A stretch of DNA of 13,572 nt from Ruminococcus sp. UBA4385 (GTDB lineage Bacteria; Bacillota_A; Clostridia; Oscillospirales; Ruminococcaceae). The notes beneath the pieces were generated by a model. The model was not told the DNA's origin. It did not search any database and worked only from the letters and a program-made list of their open reading frames with translations. Each line of letters starts with the position of its first letter. Within the stretch, counting starts at the first letter, position 1. Positions 9,201-13,572 of the stretch are shown here, piece after piece. The position numbers and the translations under genes were made by a program. Where the stretch lies: assembly GCA_002391065.1 (NCBI GenBank), contig DGRP01000136.1, positions 1 through 13,572 of the forward strand. Direction: 5' to 3'.

Positions 9201-10107
9201 CTATATTCGGGAATGCGCATACACACCTGATATGATCGTCTATATCTTTATCGGTGAAAAACACATTATCTTTAAGGATTTCGGAGAGGACTTTTTTATA
9301 TCTTTCGGTCTGCTTTGCGGGATTGCCATGCTGTCCTCCGCAGTGAAATTTATTTTTATTATATGTTATTTTTCCGCCCCAGCCCTTGACTTCAAAAATT
9401 ATAAAGCCGTAACCCTTAACGAGCATAAGGAAATCACATACATCCGAGTCATCATTGGAAAACTCGGGATAGTACACAAATTCCGAAGAGGGGAGCCCGG
9501 CAAAGCTTTTGATTACTTTATCTTCTCCGTCATTCGGCTTAAAATCGTCTTTCTTCTTTTCTATGCTTTTTATGCAGTCTTTTACTGTAAGATTAGATTT
9601 TCCTTTGGAATTGACTTTGTTCAAAAGATTATCAAGCAGATTTTTCAGAACGCCTTTAAAACCGAGTTTATCAGAATTCTCTTTGAATTTATCAAAATCC
9701 TCTTTGAAATAATAATAGTCTGTAAGCTTATTGATCGGATTGATAAGATTTGCGTCACTGGACATATTCGGGAAAAATACAGCCGAGGTGATGAATGGCT
9801 TATTTCCTTTAAGATTGTGCAGCCATGTGTTTCTTCTTGCGGAACAGATTCTTGCAGCATTGAAATCGTCGCTTGCTGTTACAGCACCCTCTGTACGTCC
9901 CGATACGAGAATATTCACAATCATAGCTGCATGGTCGGGGTCAGAGGTTTCGGTTACAAACAGGGTGTGAAAAGGCTCTATATAGCGGTATTCTGCTATT
10001 TTGTATTTATTGTTTTTATAAGAGCAGTTGACGAGATTTTTGAAATCATCTATGCTTTCTATAATCTGTGTTCCGAGCTCGGTTATAGTTTTAATTAATT
10101 TTGCCAC
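6265..10107 (-). CDS. NERD nuclease domain fused to UvrD/AddA-like SF1 DNA helicase
   Basis: This is a 1280-residue predicted ATP-dependent 3'-5' DNA helicase with an N-terminal nuclease-related (NERD) domain. The NERD core at about 190-300 shows Glu195 (GED), Asp225 (CDF), Glu239 and Lys241 (FEVKGWGG) and Gln266, the expected PD-(D/E)XK-type metal site. Helicase motifs: Walker A AGAGTGKT (534-541), Ia TFTNEAADEM (571-580), TIHSF (614-618), II DEFQD (763-767), III GDLKQSIYQFRG (792-803), IV LNYRS (827-831), V VHKAKGMQF (1156-1164) and VI VALTRAEE (1247-1254). The segment near 925-960 (AGLTIKAAK...LLSALTHP) is AddA/RecB-like. The protein ends soon after motif VI, so it lacks the C-terminal RecB-type nuclease of AddA. 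Residues 1-185 are not recognised. The GTG start is supported by AGGGAGG 8 bases upstream. First gene of a two-gene operon with the AddB-like gene; composition is A/T-rich compared with its flanks. Confidence 0.92.
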   Translation of the reverse strand: MAKLIKTITELGTQIIESIDDFKNLVNCSYKNNKYKIAEYRYIEPFHTLFVTETSDPDHAAMIVNILVSGRTEGAVTASDDFNAARICSARRNTWLHNLKGNKPFITSAVFFPNMSSDANLINPINKLTDYYYFKEDFDKFKENSDKLGFKGVLKNLLDNLLNKVNSKGKSNLTVKDCIKSIEKKKDDFKPNDGEDKVIKSFAGLPSSEFVYYPEFSNDDSDVCDFLMLVKGYGFIIFEVKGWGGKITYNKNKFHCGGQHGNPAKQTERYKKVLSEILKDNVFFTDKDIDDHIRCVCAFPNIGKEHKMAKPNSTDYNLYQHCYENGVMPLFKEDLADPKLADRLKRLFDKADLTGTQYENCRRILEPGYDNLSAAEGDYSHLHIWDKPLSYDDINAVINAWCRGIKQIHFVRSEDDIKSIKLLLQKRMEELGIAPDGAYLKHGEVGNEAFNKNYISVFRFEAYVLPEGVNTGEFKVVNAKVVNASDEDINASIKDLIDNTIKDKQIENPEDGIFNLEQYLVEHEQADVNIAVTAGAGTGKTQTMASRIMYLCYEDSDSGVKRPSEDIVLITFTNEAADEMRSRLKKMFHSQYLLTRDRRFLRYSEDTENMHIGTIHSFIKKIIQNTSTALGVGSDYNVNKSLYRYKKILSEEIDKHAPYVWKGYYKSSVIDAIAGIGQKVMESGADISADTRTIDADKNPANIDEWLHDYLFLVLRDSYNEYRRQVRENNGVLLDEYADAFRKCVNSPSFSPALFGFKYLFIDEFQDTDIYQVDGFAALINKLETARLFIVGDLKQSIYQFRGANGNSFTRIKNTVPKRWREHKLSLNYRSVKDLIDIFNAYTDNVYNSLNDSIYKDCKLQSANNITSSYIKKYKYKEKNKEEVINALIRDLISDLNGDKALCKDTAILVRTNNQVDDVIKAAEAAGLTIKAAKNKSDDFYNHTAAIDLYFLLSALTHPDQSEYLYLLLYSNYMRVGIAKNNNTPLFSVQNTGLQSNVTEDERRYYSDNYNAFYPNYAGTGDKAEKLKQTINECIKHMIERNSSAKYWEELSDSKADDYWKEICTQVSNQGEAVSVLKLIYNLYMICEPFRITADPEGYKNDFNILLDSIASEFKDTQLTLDNLYESIKLKVQTSQPLDNIPDTENSNNDITCMTVHKAKGMQFKNVFVLLFLEGDKSSYAYTDVNVDANMITEVSGKIKLTKINPDNDNNEPGKVLFSFSFTFGKDNNSDFNNNRANIENENIFYVALTRAEENLRVYYSEYTDNTTKTPIHNRLVDYL

Positions 10108-10115
10108 GATATTAT

Positions 10116-10122
10116 CCTCCCT
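10116..10122 (-). promoter_or_regulatory. Ribosome binding site supporting the GTG start
   Basis: AGGGAGG lies 8 bases before GTG 10107. The strong match justifies using GTG as the start of the NERD-helicase. Confidence 0.8.
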
Positions 10123-10130
10123 GTAATCAT

Positions 10131-10164
10131 ATTAAACATTTAAATTCAATTAAACATTTAAATT
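10131..10164. repeat. Tandem 16-bp repeat over the operon start site, candidate operator
   Basis: ATTAAACATTTAAATT occurs twice without mismatch (10131-10146 and 10149-10164), with 2 bases between copies and an 18-base period. Each copy contains the imperfect dyad TTAAA-CA-TTTAA. The upstream copy overlaps the -10 box and the other covers the early transcribed region, where a repressor would block transcription. No regulator gene is visible in the window, so the binding protein is unknown. Confidence 0.65.
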
Positions 10165-10190
10165 ATACCAAATGTCAAAAATTGTGTCAA
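10162..10190 (-). promoter_or_regulatory. Perfect-consensus promoter of the NERD-helicase operon
   Basis: On the minus strand, TTGACA (10185-10190) and TATAAT (10162-10167) are separated by exactly 17 bases, a full sigma-A consensus. A second TTGACA lies inside the spacer (10173-10178), too close to the -10 to act as a -35. A promoter this strong, together with the repeat over the start site, suggests that expression is held down by a repressor. Confidence 0.85.
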
Positions 10191-10217
10191 TAGATAATGT
10201 CGAAAATATCAGAAAAT

Positions 10218-10245
10218 AATCCCCTGCTCATATAAGCAGGGGATT
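10218..10245 (-). terminator. Terminator hairpin of htpG
   Basis: AATCCCCTGCT (10218-10228) and AGCAGGGGATT (10235-10245) form a perfect 11-pair stem with a 6-base loop, 21 bases after the htpG stop. A moderately U-rich stretch (ATTATTTTC) follows on the minus strand. It separates htpG from the promoter of the next operon. Confidence 0.8.
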
Positions 10246-10266
10246 CGGAAAATACGTATTTCAGTC

Positions 10267-12156
10267 TTATACCATAAGTCCGCAGACCAGATTTGCAAAC
10301 TCCACAGGGTCTTCAACGGACATTCCCTCAATAAGGAGCGCCTGCGAGTAAAGCAGCTTCGTATAATCGGTAAGCTTGTCCTTGTCGCTTGCGAAAAGGT
10401 CTTTGAGCTTTGCAAAGATCGGGTGATCGGGGTTTATCTCCAGTGCCTTTTCAGCCTTGACCTTGTTGCCCTCGTTCTGCGGCATAGCGTTCAGAACCTT
10501 TTCCATCTCAATTGTGATAGCGCCGTCAGAGGACAGGCATACAGGGTGTGATTTCAGCTTGCTTGACAGACGTACTGTCTTTACCTTGCCGTCAAGAGCC
10601 TTCTGCATAAACTCGAACATATCCTTGTTTTCTTCATCGAGCTTCTTTGCGGCTTCCTTCTCTTCCTCGGTGTCAAGGTCAAGGTCGGCATCGCTTATTG
10701 ACTTGAATGCCTTGCCGTCATAGTTCATCATTACCTTAACGGCGAACTCATCAACATCGGCTGTGAGGTAGAGCACCTCAAGTCCTTTGTCCTTGAACTT
10801 CTCTATCTGAGGAAGCTTCTCTATCCTCTCGGCGCTTTCGCCGCAGGCATAGTAGATATCCTTCTGGTCTTCCTTCATTCTTGAAACGTATTCGGCGAGG
10901 GTTACGTTCTTGCCCTCAAATGAGGATTTGAACATAAGCAGGTCTTTAAGTGTTTCGTTAGCAGCGCCGTAGGACTGGTAGATACCGAACTTGAACTGCA
11001 GCCCGAACACATCATAGAACTTCTCATACTTCTCACGGTCATTCTTGAGCATTTTTGTAAGCTCGTTCTTGATAGACTTCTCTAAGTTCTTAGCGATGAT
11101 CTTGAGCTGTCTGTCATGCTGTAAAAGCTCACGGGAGATGTTCAGCGACAGGTCCTCTGAGTCAACTACACCCTTTACAAAGCTGAACCAGTCGGGGAGA
11201 AGGTCGGCGCACTTCTCCATTATCATAACTCCGCTTGAGTAAAGCTGCAGACCCTTCTCGTAATCCTTGGAGTAGTAGTCGAATGGCGCTCTCGCAGGAA
11301 TGTAGAGCAGAGCGTCGTATGTGGCAACGCCCTCGTTCTTTGAGTGGATATGTGTAATAGGGGGCTCATAGTCCATGAACTTCTCCATGTAGAAGTTGTT
11401 GTAATCCTCATCTGTGAGCTCGTTTTTGTTCTTCTTCCATACAGGGGTCATGCTGTTGAGGGTTTCAACCTCATGAGTTACGGTAGGCTCCTTGTCAGCG
11501 TCCTCGTAATGGGTCTTTTCTACCTCCATTCTGATAGGAAAGCGGATATAATCGGAGTACTTCTTTACAAGCGACTGAAGCTGATACTGGTCAAGGTACT
11601 CAGAGTACTTGTCATCATCGGTATCGTCCTTCATTGTAAGGGTGATAGTTGTGCCGACACCGTCCGGCTTTTCGGTCTCCTCGATAGTGTAGCCGTCAAC
11701 ACCGTTTGACTGCCACTTGTAAGCCTTGTCCGAGCCGTAAGCCTTGGTTATAACCGTGACCTCCTTAGCTACCATAAAGGTAGAGTAGAAGCCTACACCG
11801 AACTGACCTATAATATCAACATCATCGCCGAGCTCATTATCCTTCTTGAAAGCAAACGAACCCGAGTTTGCAATCGTTCCGAGGTTGTTTTCAAGCTCGT
11901 CCTCGGTCATGCCTATACCGTTATCCGAAATGGTGAGAGTTCTTTTCTCCTTATCGGCTTCAAGCTTTATCTCAAAATCCGACTTGTTCATACCAACCGA
12001 TGTATCGGTCAGGGACTTGAAATACAGCTTGTCAATTGCATCGCTTGCATTGGAGATGATCTCTCTGAGGAAGATCTCCTTATGTGTGTAGATCGAATTG
12101 ATCATCATATCAAGCAGTCTTTTTGATTCCGCTTTGAATTCCTTTGTTTCGGGCAT
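10267..12156 (-). CDS. htpG: Molecular chaperone HtpG (Hsp90)
   Basis: HtpG is the bacterial Hsp90, a cytoplasmic ATP-dependent dimeric chaperone that helps client proteins fold or recover after heat stress. At 629 residues it matches the family (about 620-630). The N-terminal GHKL ATPase motifs are intact: [14 protein letters not shown] (31-44, with Glu32 and Asn36), DNGIGM (78-83) and GQFGVGF (117-123). The middle domain contains NISRELLQ, whose Arg contacts the ATP gamma-phosphate. ATG 12156 is preferred over in-frame TTG 12165 because AGGAAAGG (12166-12173) directly abuts the TTG but is 9 bases from the ATG. It has its own promoter with a CIRCE operator and its own terminator, so it is probably transcribed alone and controlled by HrcA. 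Confidence 0.98.
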   Translation of the reverse strand: MPETKEFKAESKRLLDMMINSIYTHKEIFLREIISNASDAIDKLYFKSLTDTSVGMNKSDFEIKLEADKEKRTLTISDNGIGMTEDELENNLGTIANSGSFAFKKDNELGDDVDIIGQFGVGFYSTFMVAKEVTVITKAYGSDKAYKWQSNGVDGYTIEETEKPDGVGTTITLTMKDDTDDDKYSEYLDQYQLQSLVKKYSDYIRFPIRMEVEKTHYEDADKEPTVTHEVETLNSMTPVWKKNKNELTDEDYNNFYMEKFMDYEPPITHIHSKNEGVATYDALLYIPARAPFDYYSKDYEKGLQLYSSGVMIMEKCADLLPDWFSFVKGVVDSEDLSLNISRELLQHDRQLKIIAKNLEKSIKNELTKMLKNDREKYEKFYDVFGLQFKFGIYQSYGAANETLKDLLMFKSSFEGKNVTLAEYVSRMKEDQKDIYYACGESAERIEKLPQIEKFKDKGLEVLYLTADVDEFAVKVMMNYDGKAFKSISDADLDLDTEEEKEAAKKLDEENKDMFEFMQKALDGKVKTVRLSSKLKSHPVCLSSDGAITIEMEKVLNAMPQNEGNKVKAEKALEINPDHPIFAKLKDLFASDKDKLTDYTKLLYSQALLIEGMSVEDPVEFANLVCGLMV

Positions 12157-12165
12157 TTTAATCAA

Positions 12166-12173
12166 CCTTTCCT
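12166..12173 (-). promoter_or_regulatory. Ribosome binding site deciding the htpG start
   Basis: AGGAAAGG ends 9 bases before ATG 12156 and touches the alternative TTG at 12165, which leaves the TTG no usable spacing. Confidence 0.75.
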
Positions 12174-12204
12174 TTATATATAGTATATTATTGAAAACAA
12201 CGTT

Positions 12205-12231
12205 TTAGCACTCTGGTTCTTTGAGTGCTAA
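12205..12231. promoter_or_regulatory. CIRCE element (HrcA operator)
   Basis: TTAGCACTC (12205-12213) and GAGTGCTAA (12223-12231) form a perfect 9-9-9 inverted repeat identical to the CIRCE consensus. It lies just downstream of the htpG -10 box and covers the likely start point, as expected for repression by HrcA that is relieved on heat stress. No hrcA gene is in the window. Confidence 0.97.
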
Positions 12232-12235
12232 ATAT

Positions 12236-12263
12236 ATTATAACTCATAGAATTTGAAATGCAA
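12236..12263 (-). promoter_or_regulatory. htpG promoter
   Basis: TATAAT on the minus strand (12236-12241) lies 4 bases upstream of the CIRCE element. The -35 region is weak: TTGCAT 16 bases upstream or ATTGCA 17 bases upstream, each 3 of 6 to consensus. This supports sigma-A transcription with HrcA repression. Confidence 0.65.
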
Positions 12264-12324
12264 TAGGCATAACAAATTGTTTACCTTTAGTTCACAATTT
12301 TGCTCAACTTGCGACTGTTCTGCC

Positions 12325-12354
12325 TTGCAATTATCACATAAGGTATGTTATACT
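12325..12354 (+). promoter_or_regulatory. Probable promoter of the CPBP protease gene
   Basis: TATACT (12349-12354) is preceded by an extended -10 TG (12346-12347). TTGCAA (12325-12330) sits 18 bases upstream and matches 4 of 6 -35 bases. The leader is about 25 nt. The promoter is divergent from htpG's, about 85 bases away, and CIRCE is too far away to cover it. Confidence 0.6.
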
Positions 12355-12385
12355 AGATAAGTCATCAAAAGGAGAGGGTGAGAAC

Positions 12386-13405
12386 ATGAACCTGTCGGTA
12401 AGACCTCTGACACCTGAGCAGAAGGAAGAAAAAAACAATATTGCACTTGACTGCTACAAGCTGGGCTTTCTGCTTTTGCTGTATCAGCTTCTTACTTATG
12501 GACTGAGGTATGTGTTCTACCTTGCGGCATATTGGGTCTGTGAGGGCGGCTTTACTCTGAATGTGAATACAGCGATAAATTATCTTGCGAACAATCAGGA
12601 TATCGTTCAGTCAACGGCTTTTAAAATGTCGGGAAATATCAGTATAACCTGCGTAAGTCTGGCAATAATAATGGTGGGTATGCACGCTATGTTCAGAGGA
12701 CAGCTCGGAAGCTGGCTGAAGCCCGACAGGAAGAAAGTATCCGCAGGAGTTCTATGGTCAACACCTGATCATGTGGTAAATCTTCTTGCTACTATGCTTG
12801 TAAACTATCTGGTGATAATCCTCGGAAACAGCGGTATAAGCGTTCCCGATGCGGACTTTACAATAAAACAGCCCTCGGCGGCAGCGATAATTTTACAGGC
12901 TGCATATACGATTCTTGCAGCGCCTCTGATAGAGGAAATACTCTACCGAGGAATGATACTGAGCGTTCTCTCAAAGTACGGGAAGAGCCCTGCGATACTG
13001 CTTTCGGCGCTTTGCTTCGGATTGATGCACGGGAATATTCCGCAGGCGGCAGGAGCGTTTATTTCGGGACTTCTCTATGCGATAGTCGCAGTTGAAAGCG
13101 GCTCGATAGTGCCTTCTATAATCATGCACTCGTTCAACAATCTCATGGCAGAGCTGACCGATCTTACTGCCGCAATGGGGATAGACAATAACGGCACTAT
13201 TGTCACCTGTATAATAGTTGTGGTCGGATTTATAGGGCTGCTGGTGGGCTTTTTGAATATTGAGAAGCTGAAATTCAAGGAAGAAGCGCACAGCCTGTCG
13301 GTAAAGCAGGTGCGCCAGACCGTTTTCTCAAATCTTATGATAATAATCTGTCTGCTGTGGTACTCGTACAGCATTATTTCGGGACTTATCGGGGCTAACA
13401 GCTGA
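12386..13405 (+). CDS. CPBP (Abi) family intramembrane metalloprotease
   Basis: This 339-residue polytopic membrane protein belongs to the CPBP/Abi family (CAAX prenyl protease 2, Rce1-like glutamyl intramembrane proteases). The three signature motifs are present: EEILYR (Glu183, Glu184, Arg188), FGLMH (Phe211, His215) and HSFNN (His248, Asn252). These residues form the Rce1-type active site inside the membrane. About eight hydrophobic stretches are visible, near 24-50, 84-105, 130-148, 163-180, 195-215, 222-240, 270-292 and 313-335. The ATG is preceded by AGGAGAGGG. Bacterial members act in peptide maturation, bacteriocin self-immunity or stress roles; nothing nearby (no bacteriocin peptide or histidine kinase gene) identifies the substrate. 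It is monocistronic in the window, and I found no convincing hairpin terminator after it. Confidence 0.93.
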   Translation: MNLSVRPLTPEQKEEKNNIALDCYKLGFLLLLYQLLTYGLRYVFYLAAYWVCEGGFTLNVNTAINYLANNQDIVQSTAFKMSGNISITCVSLAIIMVGMHAMFRGQLGSWLKPDRKKVSAGVLWSTPDHVVNLLATMLVNYLVIILGNSGISVPDADFTIKQPSAAAIILQAAYTILAAPLIEEILYRGMILSVLSKYGKSPAILLSALCFGLMHGNIPQAAGAFISGLLYAIVAVESGSIVPSIIMHSFNNLMAELTDLTAAMGIDNNGTIVTCIIVVVGFIGLLVGFLNIEKLKFKEEAHSLSVKQVRQTVFSNLMIIICLLWYSYSIISGLIGANS

Positions 13406-13454
13406 GATTTCCGGGGATTTTTTTGAGGCTAACAAACAGTTTTCAAAGCGTTAA

Positions 13455-13475
13455 GAAAAAAATTGAATTTTTTTC
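13455..13475. repeat. 21-bp perfect A/T palindrome upstream of the rRNA-type promoter
   Basis: Ten-base arms GAAAAAAATT and AATTTTTTTC flank a single central G. The palindrome ends 10 bases before the -35 box. Phased A- and T-tracts here probably act as an UP element contacting the RNA polymerase alpha subunit and as curved DNA; a protein-binding role is also possible. Confidence 0.6.
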
Positions 13476-13485
13476 AAAAAAAGGC

Positions 13486-13514
13486 TTGACAAATGGAAAC
13501 TGTTGTGATATAAT
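13486..13514 (+). promoter_or_regulatory. Strong rRNA-type promoter
   Basis: TTGACA (13486-13491) and TATAAT (13509-13514) are spaced by 17 bases, a perfect sigma-A consensus preceded by an A/T-rich upstream region. The first G at the expected distance is 13521, which fits the GTP-initiated, growth-rate-sensitive rRNA promoters known in B. subtilis. The downstream gene is outside the window. Confidence 0.88.
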
Positions 13515-13520
13515 AGACAA

Positions 13521-13572
13521 GCTGACCCGATAGAGGGCAGCAAAAAAACCTGCATCTTGAAAACCGAACAAT
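13521..13572 (+). other. Leader of a probable rRNA operon (partial)
   Basis: The likely transcript begins with a small hairpin: GCTG and CCC (13521-13528, bulged A) pair with GGGCAGC (13535-13541) around a 6-base loop. Next come an A-run and CTTGAAAACCGAACAAT (13556-13572), which closely resembles the conserved CTTGAAAACTGAA-type segment of Firmicute rRNA leaders and spacers. A 16S rRNA gene is expected just beyond the right edge. A tRNA-led or other stable RNA operon is the alternative. Confidence 0.6.

Noticed and set aside
9145..10098. A 317-codon open frame on the plus strand, antisense to the start of the NERD-helicase
   Set aside because: It lies wholly opposite a gene with clear domains, has no good ribosome site, and its hydrophobic composition is what the complement of Lys/Asn-rich codons produces.
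3283..10107. Straight annotation of the pair as addB and addA (rexB/rexA)
   Set aside because: The helicase lacks a C-terminal RecB nuclease and carries NERD instead, the AddB-like protein lacks Walker A and nuclease residues, and gene order is reversed. The resemblance is real, but the symbols would mislead.
6265..10107. Gabija system (GajB-like UvrD helicase)
   Set aside because: Gabija needs a GajA partner with OLD-type ATPase and TOPRIM domains; the neighbour here is AddB-like and shows neither.
10131..10164. The tandem repeats as a minimal CRISPR array
   Set aside because: The gap between copies is only 2 bases, so there is no spacer; position over the start site fits an operator better.
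13406..13440. A terminator for the CPBP gene at the T-run after CCGGGGA
   Set aside because: No stem can be formed immediately upstream of the T-run, so an intrinsic terminator is not supported.

Overview
The window looks like chromosomal DNA of a low-to-moderate GC Firmicute, most likely a Ruminococcus-like member of the Clostridia. The evidence is AGGAGG-type ribosome binding sites, TTGACA/TATAAT promoters, a CIRCE (HrcA) heat-shock operator, a Firmicute-style rRNA leader and the protein families present. The genus is inferred from general appearance, not from a marker gene.

Layout: (1) Bases 1-3087, minus strand: two overlapping genes for the two halves of a heterodimeric ABC exporter; the second gene runs off the left edge. 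(2) Bases 3283-10107, minus strand: a two-gene operon, visibly richer in A/T, Lys and Asn than its neighbours. It encodes a 1280-residue protein joining an N-terminal NERD nuclease domain to a UvrD/AddA-type SF1 helicase, then a 988-residue AddB/RecC-like protein. The second protein keeps the four cysteines of the AddB iron-sulfur cluster but seems to have lost both its Walker A motif and its PD-(D/E)XK active site. The operon has a perfect-consensus promoter with a tandem repeated dyad over the -10 and start region, and a hairpin follows each boundary gene. (3) Bases 10267-12156, minus strand: htpG (Hsp90) under a perfect CIRCE element, ending in a strong hairpin. (4) Bases 12386-13405, plus strand: a divergent CPBP (Abi) family membrane protease. 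(5) Bases 13406-13572: a perfect-consensus promoter with an A/T-rich upstream region and a leader typical of an rRNA operon, whose genes would lie beyond the right edge.

The operon in region 2 is the most notable content. It resembles an AddAB/RecBCD machine with the nuclease moved: neither protein has the usual C-terminal RecB-type nuclease, and the only visible nuclease active site is the NERD domain in front of the helicase motor. That design, the base composition and the apparently regulated promoter fit an accessory DNA-processing or anti-phage system better than the housekeeping recombination enzyme. This function is inferred, not shown. The exporter, htpG and the protease look like ordinary chromosomal genes flanking it.

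No gap between genes exceeds 300 bases; each (3088-3282, 10108-10266, 12157-12385, 13406-13572) is described through its regulatory features. I saw no tRNA, CRISPR array, insertion sequence or integrase gene.
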